Source: an uncultured Dehalococcoidia bacterium (GTDB taxonomy: Bacteria > Chloroflexota > Dehalococcoidia > Lucifugimonadales > UBA3495). From it: a stretch of DNA of 64,000 bases. The position numbers were made by a program, and so were the translations under genes. How positions within the stretch are numbered: the first letter of the stretch is position 1; the number at the start of each line of letters is the position of its first letter. The notes under the pieces are model-generated. The model did no database searches and was not told the DNA's origin. It saw only the letters and a list, made by a program, of their open reading frames with translations. Where the stretch lies: contig OX638345.1 in NCBI GenBank assembly GCA_951813535.1, forward strand, positions 4,313,944 to 4,377,943, given 5' to 3'. Of this stretch, positions 8,816-16,909 are shown piece after piece.

Positions 8816-9766
8816 ATGACTACTATTGCCCCTGAACTCAACCTGCCCCCGGATCACCCGCTGCGGCAGATCCTCGATACCATCGCCGCGCATCCTGAGG
8901 TGCGCGAGCCGGTGCTGCGCGTCCTGCTTACCGAGGACTTCCTGGCTCTGCCGGCGCGGGCGGATGCGCTAACGGAGCAGGTGCAGGGGTTGCGAGAAGA
9001 ATTTGGCGGCTTTCGCGAGGAAACCCGCCAGCAGTTCCTCGCTGTCCACGAGCGCATTGACGAAACCAATCACTCTCTGGGTGAGCGCATTGACGACACC
9101 AATCGTTCCCTGGGTGAGCGCATCGACGAAACCAATCGCTCTCTGGGTGAGCGCATCGACGAAACCAATCGCTCTCTGGGTGAGCGCATCGACGAAACCA
9201 ATCGCTCTCTGGGTGAGCGCATCGACGAAACCAATCGCTCTCTGGGTGAGCGCATCGACGAAACCAATCGCTCTCTGGGCGAGCGCATCGACGAAAGCCG
9301 CCGAGACGTCATCAGTCAAATAAACGGTTCCATCGGGCGGTTGCGCGGCGAGACCTACGAAAGGAAGTGCGCCGAGAAGCTTGACACCATCCTGGTTGAC
9401 CACTTCCGCTATGCCGTAGAGTATGATCGGACCGCGATTATCGACCGGCTGGTTCAGGCGCGCCATGACCGCCTGATCAGCCGCGCGGAATACCTTGACG
9501 CACGCAGCGTTGACATCGTCGCTCAGGAAAAAGCTGGCTACGACGAGGACCAGCACCTGGCCGCCGTCGAGGTATCGATCACCTTCAATCGGGACGATTT
9601 GGAAACGGCTGCCCGACGGGCCGCGATAGTCGGCCGGGTTTTTGGTCTCAGAACAGACGCCTTTGTCGCAACCAACGGCGCCTGGCCTGATGAAGTAAAC
9701 GAAGTAGCTCGACAGTTGGGCGTCACTATCGTCCGGCATTTCCTGCCGGAATTCGCCGCGGAATAG
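8816..9766 (+). CDS. Hendecad coiled-coil protein with C-terminal nuclease-like domain
   Basis: This 316-residue protein has three parts. Residues 1-75 are a helical N-terminus. Residues about 79-160 hold seven full copies plus one partial copy of an 11-residue repeat (ERIDETNRSLG), an uninterrupted hendecad coiled coil. The C-terminal 140 residues contain ARSVDIVAQE and HLAAVEVSITF, reminiscent of the core of a PD-(D/E)XK nuclease-like fold (DUF3782-type proteins). The repeat is also near-identical at DNA level (33-bp units, 9050-9295), so copy number may vary by slippage. A decayed copy of its last 54 codons lies 200 bp downstream. Function is unknown; similar proteins are common in cyanobacteria and Chloroflexota genomes with many Uma2-type genes. 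Confidence 0.8.
   Translation: MTTIAPELNLPPDHPLRQILDTIAAHPEVREPVLRVLLTEDFLALPARADALTEQVQGLREEFGGFREETRQQFLAVHERIDETNHSLGERIDDTNRSLGERIDETNRSLGERIDETNRSLGERIDETNRSLGERIDETNRSLGERIDETNRSLGERIDESRRDVISQINGSIGRLRGETYERKCAEKLDTILVDHFRYAVEYDRTAIIDRLVQARHDRLISRAEYLDARSVDIVAQEKAGYDEDQHLAAVEVSITFNRDDLETAARRAAIVGRVFGLRTDAFVATNGAWPDEVNEVARQLGVTIVRHFLPEFAAE
9050..9295 (+). repeat. 33-bp in-frame tandem repeat array
   Basis: Units of 33 bp beginning GAGCGCATCGACGAAACC repeat seven times plus a partial eighth copy. The middle five are nearly identical and the first two are slightly diverged. The array encodes the ERIDETNRSLG hendecads. Confidence 0.9.
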
Positions 9767-9961
9767 TCCAACTGCTCAAGGCTTCGATAGTGCCCGATGG
9801 TTGTTCCGATGACTTCTGCCACACCCGAACACGGTCGTCGTCCGTTTAAAAATTAGACGATCTTTATTTTCAATTGATTTGCGCCGACGAGCTCTATCGG
9901 GTTACCTACGATTGGTTTGACTGCGCGATAGTCGTCAGCAGTAAGGAAACCGTTGCGCTGT

Positions 9962-10123
9962 TACGCGGCGCGCCGCGCAGAGGTAATAAGTCGGGTGATG
10001 GGCTGCCGGACCGACGCTTTCGTAGTCACTCATCACGAGTGGCCAGTTGATGCAAATGAAGTCGCCCGGCAACTGGGCGTGACCATCGTCAAGCACGAGG
10101 CTCCCGAGTTTGAAACTGCGTAG
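9962..10123 (+). pseudogene. 3' remnant of a second coiled-coil/nuclease-like gene
   Basis: Frame 1 from 9962 to the TAG at 10121 reads YAARRAEVISRV, then CRTDAFVVTHHEWP, then NEVARQLGVTIVKH, closely matching the last 54 residues of the protein encoded at 8816-9766 (AARRAAIVGRV, LRTDAFVATNGAWP, NEVARQLGVTIVRH). There is no start codon or upstream domain: 9767-9961 shows no related sequence. It is the leftover 3' end of a tandem paralogue that has otherwise been deleted. Confidence 0.8.
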
Positions 10124-10145
10124 GGGCGACCGTTCCGGTCGCCCC
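10123..10145. terminator. GGGGCG palindrome, copy 2
   Basis: GGGGCGACCG-TTC-CGGTCGCCCC is a perfect 10-bp stem with a 3-nt loop starting at the stop codon of the gene remnant. It belongs to the same family as 125-154, 32413-32440 and 41009-41031. Confidence 0.65.
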
Positions 10146-10186
10146 CATCCTATGCCATCGGTTGCCAATCAGCCCGTCACGCCGGC

Positions 10187-11272
10187 TCACCCCGTCAAAT
10201 CGCTCACCCGCGGCGCCACCTCCTCGGCGATCAGCCGCAGGCAGTCCATCTCCCACTGGTGGTCGTCCGGATCCTGCGTGATGCACAGCAGGTGCCCGAA
10301 CCCGCCGACGCCATCGTAAAGCTGCCGGATCCGCTGGGCGCACTCGTCCGGATCGCCCACGATCCAGATGTTCTCCATCATGTAGTCGACGGTCAGGTCG
10401 TCGTCGCTCATATTCGGGTCGATCTTGGTGGCTTGGATCAGCCCCGACCCCAACCGGTTGGGCAGCTGATGCTGCAGGTAGTTGCGTCCCAACACTGCGT
10501 AGGCCCGTTCCCTCGCCTCCTCGCTGGTCTCCGCCACGAACACGTCCCGTCCGATGCGCCAGTCGGAGCGGCTGGCCTCCCGGCCGGCCTCGGCGGCGGC
10601 ATCTTCCACCGTGGTCCAGTGGTCCGCCAGGTACTGCGGCGCCAGGTTGCTGCTGCTCATGGGAATGTAGCCCTCGCGTCCGGCGACCCGGATGCTGCTG
10701 CTTCCGATGGACGTGGCGGCCACGCCGATGGGCGGGTGCGGCTGTTGCAGCGGCTTCATGTGCAGCCCCCGCTCCAGCACCGGGTCCAGCTCCGGCGCCT
10801 CGATGTCGAAGAACTCCCCGTGATACGAGAACTGCCCCTCCGACGCCCACAGGCTCAACACGACGTCCAGCACTTCGGCGGCCCGCCGTCGCACGTCGTC
10901 GCCCTGGCTCGGGTCCATTCCGAAAAGCTGCAGGTCGGTGGGTATCGCCCGGTGCCCGATGCCCCAGTACAGCCGGCCCCGCGTCAGATGGTCCAGCATG
11001 GCGATCCGGTGCGCCAGCTCGATGGGGTTGTGGATGGGCAGCAGCGTCACCCCCGTGGCCAGCCGGATGTTCTCCGTCATGGCCGAAGCCTTGGCGATCA
11101 GCAGGTCCGGGAACGGCGCATTCTCCCAGCGCTCGGTGAGGTGCTCGCCGATCCACGCCTCGTGGAACCCCAGCCGGTCGGCCTCCTGCAGCAGGTCAAG
11201 GTCCCGGTCGTAGGAATCGGCGTAGGAACGGTGCGGCGGATGCAGCGGCATCATGAACAGGCCGAATTGCAT
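10187..11272 (-). CDS. LLM class flavin-dependent oxidoreductase
   Basis: This 361-residue luciferase-like monooxygenase starts MQFGLFMMPLHPPHRSYADS. It carries the family landmarks EAWIGEHLTERWE, ATGVTLLPIHNPIELAHRIAMLDHLTRGRLYWGIGHRA and PHPPIGVAATS. The N-terminal His-Pro-Pro segment and the HLxxRW motif resemble alkanal or limonene-type monooxygenases acting with FMNH2 from a separate reductase. Substrate is unknown. It is transcribed alone, away from the ATPase module at 11339-12846 only in sense of function: both are on the minus strand with a 66-bp gap, so read-through is possible. Confidence 0.93.
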   Translation of the reverse strand: MQFGLFMMPLHPPHRSYADSYDRDLDLLQEADRLGFHEAWIGEHLTERWENAPFPDLLIAKASAMTENIRLATGVTLLPIHNPIELAHRIAMLDHLTRGRLYWGIGHRAIPTDLQLFGMDPSQGDDVRRRAAEVLDVVLSLWASEGQFSYHGEFFDIEAPELDPVLERGLHMKPLQQPHPPIGVAATSIGSSSIRVAGREGYIPMSSSNLAPQYLADHWTTVEDAAAEAGREASRSDWRIGRDVFVAETSEEARERAYAVLGRNYLQHQLPNRLGSGLIQATKIDPNMSDDDLTVDYMMENIWIVGDPDECAQRIRQLYDGVGGFGHLLCITQDPDDHQWEMDCLRLIAEEVAPRVSDLTG

Positions 11273-11338
11273 GTCTGACTCCTTGTCTCGGTTGGTTCCG
11301 CCAGAATAACCCAGCGCGCCATCTGCGGCAAACGGACG

Positions 11339-11842
11339 CTACAGCAGCCGCCGTACCGGGTAATCGGGAAAGTTCCGGTTCCAAGCGTCGATGTTGAACA
11401 CGCCGCAGCCGCTGACAAGCGGTCTGGTCCAAGTCACCGAACTCGGCAACTGCAACGGCAGAATGCGCTCCAGAGCATTAGTCCGGCGCAGCATATCCCC
11501 GGAGCTCAAATCGTGCTGAGCAATCAGTACCAGATAGTAAATCGCTTTGTCTGCCCAGCCAGACGCCCATTCGTACAGAAACGAATCACGGTACTTGTAC
11601 TTTAACTCTTCGTCACGCTGGCCCTCTTCAAAGCTTCTCAAAAACTCGGCGCGAGCTTGCCGCGGTATATCGGGAGCATCTGGGTCTTTGAACTCGATGA
11701 ACAAATAGTGATCAGGAAATTCGAGGATGAAATCCACCGCTTTCATACAATGACTGAGCCCGTGGCCGTCATCGTCGAACTTGCGAGCGTTCACCGCGCC
11801 CTGAATCGAAATTTGTAGATTGCCCTCCGTAAGCGCGATCAT
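11339..11842 (-). CDS. Small PD-(D/E)XK-like protein paired with an AAA ATPase
   Basis: This 167-residue protein is not assigned to a named family. The segment VDFILEFPDHYLFIEFKDPD (about residues 36-55) has the D-x(n)-(D/E)-x-K arrangement of PD-(D/E)XK nucleases, with IEFKDP as the candidate active-site strand. Acidic and basic helices and a Trp-rich C-terminus follow. Its start codon overlaps the stop of the upstream ATPase gene by 4 bp (11839-11842), so the two are translationally coupled. Base composition is visibly lower in GC than neighbouring genes, which suggests transfer. The pairing of an SMC/OLD-like ATPase with a small nuclease is the general layout of several defence systems (Septu, Gabija, OLD-type), but it matches none I can name. 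A catalytic role is inferred only from the motif. Confidence 0.65.
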   Translation of the reverse strand: MIALTEGNLQISIQGAVNARKFDDDGHGLSHCMKAVDFILEFPDHYLFIEFKDPDAPDIPRQARAEFLRSFEEGQRDEELKYKYRDSFLYEWASGWADKAIYYLVLIAQHDLSSGDMLRRTNALERILPLQLPSSVTWTRPLVSGCGVFNIDAWNRNFPDYPVRRLL

Positions 11843-12846
11843 CGCTTCAATCCGCCCAGGCTCCGCTGGATCTGACGGTCGTAAAGGTCGTCAAAAGCCT
11901 CGTCAATCGCGTTGGGGTGTATGTCCAGGTAACTTCCAGTACTGCGGCACCCTATCTCGCCGTCCTCATCCCGGTACAGCGAATGGAACGCCACCACGTC
12001 CTCCTCCGTCATCTGCAGGTCCAGCTCCTTGAGGATCACGTAGTCATGCGTCGCAAAGAATACCTGCACCCCCGCCCGCTGCAACTCCAGCAGCACCTCG
12101 ATCACCACGCGAAACATCTTGGGGTTCAGGTTGGCCTCCGGCTCATCCCAGAAAAGCACCGACCCTTTCTGCAAAGTCCCATTCCGTATCAACAGCCACA
12201 GTAACCCCAGCTTCCGCCACCCCTCCGCCAGCAGGGTGAACTCGAGGTTGCCCTGCTCATTGCTCAGGAAGAACTCCTCGCCGCTGACCGTAACCTTGCC
12301 ACCGATCACGTACTCTAGATTTTCAAGCAATTGTTGGTGGGCGTCATCGGTCAGTTCACGCAGAGCAGGGAGGTTTGCCCGAAGCAAAATATCCCGATAA
12401 ACCTCTTCAAAATGAACTTCGCGCGCTTCGTAAAGCGACAAAAACCCTGGCGCGTTTGCCAGCATGTTTTTCGCTGGGATGTAAACGCTTTTCATATCCG
12501 GTCTTTGCGGGTCCGTCGGTGTGGTTGCGTATCTCGTGTCACGTCCAGTCAAAGAGCAACGAACGTGCCACACGCCTACGTGGACTTCGACAGATCCTCC
12601 AACTGCCTCATACCCCTGCCGGACCAATCGCCCACTCGCGCGACCCGAGGGAAGGAACACCCCAACCAACTTTTGGGCGAGGGACCTGTCTTCTGTGCCG
12701 TAGTTACACGCCGCATAGCACGCCTTCATCAAGTGAGTCTTCCCCGTCCCGTTCGCACCAACCAGCGCATTGATGCCGGGCGAAAACTCCACCTCCAAGT
12801 CCTTGAAGGCGGTGAAATTCTTCAACTTTATCTTCGTAACAGGCAT
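11839..12846 (-). CDS. AAA/ABC-type ATPase (OLD/AAA_15-like)
   Basis: This 335-residue ATPase should start at the ATG at 12846 (MPVTKIKLKNFTAFKDLEVE), which has GAGGAAG 5 nt upstream; the longer open frame to 12900 has no such site. The N-terminal pattern 'KLKNFTAFKDLEVEFSPGINALVGANGTGKT' contains Walker A at residues 30-37. The C-terminal half has VLFWDEPEANLNP (Walker B plus D-loop) followed by VQVFFATHDYVILKEL. This is the layout of AAA_15/AAA_21 ATPases related to RecF, OLD and PtuA. In the long Walker insert there is no TOPRIM domain, unlike OLD nucleases, so any nuclease activity would come from the coupled partner gene (4-bp overlap). It likely works as an ATP-dependent sensor or clamp on nucleic acid. 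Confidence 0.85.
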   Translation of the reverse strand: MPVTKIKLKNFTAFKDLEVEFSPGINALVGANGTGKTHLMKACYAACNYGTEDRSLAQKLVGVFLPSGRASGRLVRQGYEAVGGSVEVHVGVWHVRCSLTGRDTRYATTPTDPQRPDMKSVYIPAKNMLANAPGFLSLYEAREVHFEEVYRDILLRANLPALRELTDDAHQQLLENLEYVIGGKVTVSGEEFFLSNEQGNLEFTLLAEGWRKLGLLWLLIRNGTLQKGSVLFWDEPEANLNPKMFRVVIEVLLELQRAGVQVFFATHDYVILKELDLQMTEEDVVAFHSLYRDEDGEIGCRSTGSYLDIHPNAIDEAFDDLYDRQIQRSLGGLKR

Positions 12847-12982
12847 GGTGCTTCCTCGTAGTATCGGGCCCTTTTCGATGCTAGTCCTGCCCTCCGCCAA
12901 CTGTCAAACCGGCCCATGCCGCCCTCAAGACCCCCGTGTATAATCGATTCATCTCCCGAATAAACACCGCAGGTTCACACCC

Positions 12983-13816
12983 ATGCCCTTCTTCAAACGC
13001 CGCCCCGGCATCGCCGTCGTCGAAATGCACGGCGTCATCGGCGCCGCCATCAAGGAACCCGACTACTCGCGCATCCTCGAGCGCGTCGCCAACAACCGCA
13101 AGATCGGCGCCCTGGTGCTGGACATCGACTCCCCAGGCGGCTCGGCCACCGCCAGCGACCTGATCTACGAGAACGTCCGCCGCGTCGCGCAGCGCAAACC
13201 CGTGGTCGCCTACATTCGCGGCCTGGGCGCATCCGGCGGATACTACATCGCCTGCGGAGCCGGAACCATCATGGCCTCCCGCGCCGCCCTGGTGGGCTCC
13301 ATCGGCGTGATCTACATGCGCCCCATTGTCGAGCAGTTGCTGAGCAAGGTCGGCGTGGAGATCTCCATCTTCAAGGGCGGACGCCTCAAGGATATGTCCG
13401 GCTTCTGGCGCCATCCCACCGACGAGGAAGCGGACAAGTTCCAGGACCTCATCGGCCAGATCTATTCCCTGTTCGTGTCCGTCGTCTCCGACAGCCGCAA
13501 TATGACCACGGAAGAGGCGACCGACCTCGCCACTGGCGAACTCTTCACCGCCCCTTCCGCGCGCGAGCGCCGCCTCATCGACCGCACAGGCAATTTCGAC
13601 GACGCCGTCGCCGAGGCCATGCGCCTCAGCGGCGCCCGTCGCAGGATACGCAGATTCCGACCCAAGCGCCCGTTTATGGAACGGCTCAGCCCCTTCCGTG
13701 GGTCCACCGCTCAGTGGCGCGCCCTGTCCGGCCTAGCCGCGATGGCCTCCGGCGGCATCTACATGCTGGAACCCGGGTTCTTGGGATACGGCCTGACCCA
13801 CACCGGCGACGACTGA
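12983..13816 (+). CDS. sppA: S49 family signal peptide peptidase-like serine protease
   Basis: This 277-residue protein is a short-form SppA (S49, ClpP-like fold). Typical stretches are GIAVVEMHGVIG, ALVLDIDSPGGSATAS and YIRGLGASGGYYIACGA, where the Ser of ASGG is the nucleophile. VGSIGVIY follows, and a lysine in the IFKGGRLKDMSGFWR region is a candidate for the Ser-Lys dyad. It lacks the N-terminal membrane anchor of E. coli SppA but has a hydrophobic C-terminal stretch (LSGLAAMASGGIYML) that may tether it. The role is degradation of cleaved signal peptides or membrane-protein quality control. It stands alone, convergent with mazG (10-bp gap). Confidence 0.88.
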   Translation: MPFFKRRPGIAVVEMHGVIGAAIKEPDYSRILERVANNRKIGALVLDIDSPGGSATASDLIYENVRRVAQRKPVVAYIRGLGASGGYYIACGAGTIMASRAALVGSIGVIYMRPIVEQLLSKVGVEISIFKGGRLKDMSGFWRHPTDEEADKFQDLIGQIYSLFVSVVSDSRNMTTEEATDLATGELFTAPSARERRLIDRTGNFDDAVAEAMRLSGARRRIRRFRPKRPFMERLSPFRGSTAQWRALSGLAAMASGGIYMLEPGFLGYGLTHTGDD

Positions 13817-13825
13817 GCCGCGCCC

Positions 13826-14671
13826 CTACCCTTCGGCCGCCTTGGCCTCCTGCCACAGCGCTTCCTTGTCGTCCAGCGGCAGCGCGGTAAAGTCCTGCTC
13901 TCGTTCCGACGCCAGCCGTTCCATAGCCTGGTAGCGGTTCCGGAACTTGCCGTTGGCCTGCCGCAGTGCATCCTCCGCATGGATGCCCGACCAGCGCGCC
14001 AGGTTCACCAGCGCGAACAGCACGTCGCCGAACTCGTCCAGCCGTTCCTCCGGCGTCCCGGCTGCCCGGAACTCTCCGATCTCTTCCACCAGTTTGTCCA
14101 GAACGCCATCCACCTCGTCCCAGTCGAACCCAAAGCGCGCCGCCCGGTCCTGCATGAGCTGAGCGGCGGTGAGCGCCGGCAACGCCGCCGGCACGCTGTC
14201 CATCGCCGACGGCTCCGGTTTGCCCGCCTCCCGCCTCTCCTCCGCCTTCAGCTGCTCCCAGTTGCGCTCCACCTGCCGCGCATCGGACGCGCTGCCGTCG
14301 GCGAACACGTGAGGATGCCGCCGGATCAGCTTGCGGTTGATCGCGGTCAGCACATCAGCGATGTCGAACTCTCCGGCCTGCCTGGCGATATCGGCGTGAA
14401 ACGCCACCTGCACCAGGATATCCCCCAGCTCCTCGGCCAACTCCAGCGGTTCCCCGGCGTCGATGGCCTCCAGGGTTTCGTAGCATTCTTCCAGCAGGTT
14501 GCGCTTCAGCGACTCGTGGGTCTGCTCGGCGTCCCACGGGCAACCGCCCGGCGCCCGGAGCCGCGCCACCACGTCGATCAGGGACTGGAACTCCCCAATG
14601 CGCTCTTCCGGTATCGGTGAGTTTGTCGGAGACGTAACATCGTTCTGCATAGTGACGCCAGTATATCCCAC
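13826..14671 (-). CDS. mazG: MazG nucleoside triphosphate pyrophosphohydrolase
   Basis: This protein of 274-281 residues has two MazG domains. The first starts at FQSLIDVVARLRAPGGCPWDAEQTHESLKRNLLEECYE and contains EELGDILVQVAFHADIA. The second contains DKLVEEIGEFRAAGTPEERLDEFGDVLFALVNLARW. The ExxE and ExxD metal-binding motifs are complete in both. It hydrolyses (d)NTPs to monophosphates and pyrophosphate, acting as a house-cleaning and possibly (p)ppGpp-modulating enzyme. The start is ambiguous: GTG at 14671 sits directly on a GGAGG, and ATG at 14650 is too far from it. Either start leaves the conserved region intact. Confidence 0.92.
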   Translation of the reverse strand: MGYTGVTMQNDVTSPTNSPIPEERIGEFQSLIDVVARLRAPGGCPWDAEQTHESLKRNLLEECYETLEAIDAGEPLELAEELGDILVQVAFHADIARQAGEFDIADVLTAINRKLIRRHPHVFADGSASDARQVERNWEQLKAEERREAGKPEPSAMDSVPAALPALTAAQLMQDRAARFGFDWDEVDGVLDKLVEEIGEFRAAGTPEERLDEFGDVLFALVNLARWSGIHAEDALRQANGKFRNRYQAMERLASEREQDFTALPLDDKEALWQEAKAAEG

Positions 14672-14691
14672 CCTCCATTCCCGCGCGTTCG

Positions 14692-14834
14692 CAGGGCCTG
14701 TGCAAAGTCGATTCCGGCGGCAAATGTCAGAATCAGAATTTACCGGATTTTGACATTTTCAGGATGTTCATAAATCCCGAAAATCTTCTAATCCTGGCAA
14801 TCCTGATTCTGACAATGACTTTGCACCAGCCCTG
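14692..14834. repeat. Palindromic MITE-like repeat with TCAGAATCAG arms, copy 1
   Basis: GTCAGAATCAG at 14726-14736 pairs with CTGATTCTGAC near 14805-14815. Outside it GTGCAAAGTC (14700-14709) pairs perfectly with GACTTTGCAC (14817-14826). The pairing continues outward with 16 of 18 matches (CAGGGCCTG/CCAGCCCTG). It fills the gap between mazG and the first Uma2 gene. Related copies are at 36376-36467 and 48901-49056. Confidence 0.7.
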
Positions 14835-14915
14835 GCGCGTTCGCCTCACGTTTGATAAGCCAACTATCCTTCGGGTAATCTGTAATCGGTCGCAGCCCAC
14901 CACCGGAGCCTCGTC

Positions 14916-15512
14916 ATGGCAACGAAACCCATCGTCACCGGCGCCCGCATATCCATCGCCGAGTTCCTGGACCTTCCCGACACGGAAGAACGGAACAAAA
15001 TGGAACTGGACGACGGAGAGCTTTACATCATGCCCAGACCGCGACGTGAACACCAGTCGACGCTATTCTGGTTGATCCGGCACATCGCGGATTACATTAG
15101 GAGATTCGCGGAGCCGCCTGCCGAAGCCTATCCCGACCTGGTGGTTGTGCTGTCCCGTAACCCGCGCCGGGTCTTGGTGCCGGACCTGACCATCATATTA
15201 TCTGATCGCTCCGACATCTTTGTCGACGGTTGCGCCGAGGGGGCGCCCGACATCGTCGTGGAAATCCTCTCCACCGACCGCAGCCGGGACCTTGATCGCA
15301 AGCGGCTACTCTATGCTGAGGCCGGCGTTTCCGAGTACTGGATCTTCGACCCTGAAAACGACACGGCCCTTCTACTGGAATTCCGCGACGGCGATTACGT
15401 CTCCCGAGACCTCCTGAGCGCTTCCGACACCTTGACCACGCCCCGGCTGCCCGGCCTCGCCATTCCCTTGGCCGACGTGTTCCAACATCCCCAGCGCCCC
15501 GCCGATGCCTAA
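14916..15512 (+). CDS. Uma2 family (DUF820) endonuclease, paralogue 1
   Basis: This 198-residue protein is a Uma2/DUF820 PD-(D/E)XK-like protein. It shows MSIAEFLDLPD-type start (here ARISIAEFLDLPDTEERNKMELDDGELYIMPRP), VLVPDLTIILSD, the core DIVVEILSTDRSRDLDRKRLLYAEAGVSEYWIFDPEN, and a hydrophobic C-terminus. The E of VVEIL and K of RKRLLY are the expected catalytic pair. The biological role of the family is unsettled; it expands strongly in cyanobacteria, Chloroflexota and other genomes. The start is fixed by near-identity with paralogue 2, including the upstream ACCGGAGCCTCGTC ribosome-binding region. Confidence 0.92.
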   Translation: MATKPIVTGARISIAEFLDLPDTEERNKMELDDGELYIMPRPRREHQSTLFWLIRHIADYIRRFAEPPAEAYPDLVVVLSRNPRRVLVPDLTIILSDRSDIFVDGCAEGAPDIVVEILSTDRSRDLDRKRLLYAEAGVSEYWIFDPENDTALLLEFRDGDYVSRDLLSASDTLTTPRLPGLAIPLADVFQHPQRPADA

Positions 15513-15558
15513 CCAACTCAGACACGAATCCCAGGAAGCCCACCACCGGAGCCTCGTC

Positions 15559-16155
15559 ATGGCAACGAAACCCATCGTCACCGGCGCCCGCATGTCCATC
15601 GCCGAGTTCCTGGACCTTCCCGACACGGAAGAACGGAACAAAATGGAACTGGACGACGGAGAGCTTTACATCATGCCAAGACCGCGATTTGTCCACCAAT
15701 TTCTGGTCATGCGGATTGCCATGTACATTTCGAACTATCTGGACAGCTTCGCTGAGCCGCCGGCTTCAGTCCATATCGACCCCGTCACCATCTTCTCGCG
15801 GGAGCCGGGCTATGTCCTGGTACCCGACCTCACGGTTATCCTGTCCGACGGTCCCGGTCAAATAGTGGGCGGCTATTTTGAGGGCGTCCCCGACATCACG
15901 GTGGAAGTGCTCTCGACCGACCGCAACCGCGATCTCGTTCGCAAGCGCCAGATTTACAGCGAGGCGGGCGTTTCCGAGTACTGGATTTTCGACCCTGAAA
16001 ACGACACCGCCTTGCTCCTCGAGCTGCGCGATGGCGATTACGTCTCCCGCGCCCTCCTGACCGCTGACGACACCTTGACCACCCCTCTGCTGCCCGGTCT
16101 GGCCATTCCGCTGTCCGAATTATTCCACCATCGCCAGCGCCCCACCGATGCCTAG
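15559..16155 (+). CDS. Uma2 family (DUF820) endonuclease, paralogue 2
   Basis: This 198-residue tandem duplicate of paralogue 1 has the same length. I place the start at 15559, because the upstream 18 bp and the first 120 bp of coding sequence are almost identical to those of paralogue 1 (14898-15036 versus 15541-15679). The open frame does extend to 15505. The middle (residues about 45-90) has diverged strongly, and the core DITVEVLSTDRNRDLVRKRQIYSEAGVSEYW is again similar. This mosaic pattern suggests duplication followed by gene conversion or selection on the middle segment. The 3' end overlaps the following membrane-protein gene by 8 bp, so they are probably co-transcribed. Confidence 0.9.
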   Translation: MATKPIVTGARMSIAEFLDLPDTEERNKMELDDGELYIMPRPRFVHQFLVMRIAMYISNYLDSFAEPPASVHIDPVTIFSREPGYVLVPDLTVILSDGPGQIVGGYFEGVPDITVEVLSTDRNRDLVRKRQIYSEAGVSEYWIFDPENDTALLLELRDGDYVSRALLTADDTLTTPLLPGLAIPLSELFHHRQRPTDA

Positions 16156-16909
16156 CCGCCGGCCCGTCGCCATCACCCTGACCGCCGCACGGGTCCTCGC
16201 CATTCCCGCCGTCCTCCTCTTCCTCGTCGCCGGCTCCGTGACCTGGGCGGTCAACGACCCGGGCCTCTATCGCAACGGCTTCCAGCGCTATCACACCGCC
16301 CAGAGGTCCGGCATCTCCGACCCCGACCTGATAGCCATCGGCGCCGACCTCCGCCGCTACTTCAACACCTCGATCGAACCCCTTGCGGTGCGCGCGCCCA
16401 TCTACGGCGCCGAGCGGGAGGTCTTCAACCAGCGCGAAGTGGCCCACATGTACGACGTCAAGCGCCTGGTCCGCGGCACCTACTGGGTCGCCCTGGGCTC
16501 AGCGCTGTGGATACTGTCCACCCTGGCCATCGTAGTCGCCACTGATCGCGCGGCATGGCCCGACCGAGCGGCGCGGCTGGCCATCTGGGGCGGCTCCATA
16601 ACCCTGATCGCGGTCTTCCTGGTCGGTCTGGCGGCGCTCGCCAGCTTCGAGCAACTCTTCCTGCTCTTCCACCGCCTCAGCTTCGCCAACGACCTCTGGA
16701 TGCTGGACCCGCGCACCGACTACCTGCTCATCCTCTTTCCCGCCGGCTTCTGGTTCGACGCCACCATGCGCGTCGCCCTCACCTCGGTGCTGGGCGCGGT
16801 GCTACTCCTGTCCGCCGGCATTGCGAGCCTCGGCTATCGCAAATGGAACGCAAATCGGCGAAACGAACCGGGTTCGCCGCCCGATCAACCGGCTAGCGTT
16901 TCAGAGTGA
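16148..16909 (+). CDS. TIGR01906/DUF1461-like integral membrane protein
   Basis: This 253-residue protein has four to five membrane segments (about residues 15-35, 112-132, 148-170 and 208-228). It fits the DUF1461/TIGR01906 family: a first TM helix, then the extracytoplasmic stretch LYRNGFQRYHTAQRSGIS, FNTSIEPLAVRAP and VFNQREVAHMYDVKRLVRG, then a late segment FLLFHRLSFANDLWMLDPRTDYLLILFP. The last motif is characteristic of the family. The function is unknown. It overlaps the Uma2 gene before it by 8 bp and the convergent exonuclease gene after it by 9 bp. Confidence 0.85.
   Translation: MPSRRPVAITLTAARVLAIPAVLLFLVAGSVTWAVNDPGLYRNGFQRYHTAQRSGISDPDLIAIGADLRRYFNTSIEPLAVRAPIYGAEREVFNQREVAHMYDVKRLVRGTYWVALGSALWILSTLAIVVATDRAAWPDRAARLAIWGGSITLIAVFLVGLAALASFEQLFLLFHRLSFANDLWMLDPRTDYLLILFPAGFWFDATMRVALTSVLGAVLLLSAGIASLGYRKWNANRRNEPGSPPDQPASVSE

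Noticed and set aside
9050..9295. Possible CRISPR array
   Set aside because: The repeats are contiguous, in-frame and without spacers.
9003..9323. Plus- and minus-strand open frames across the 33-bp repeats
   Set aside because: Repeats without stops stay open in several phases; only the 8816-9766 frame has flanking domains and a start context.
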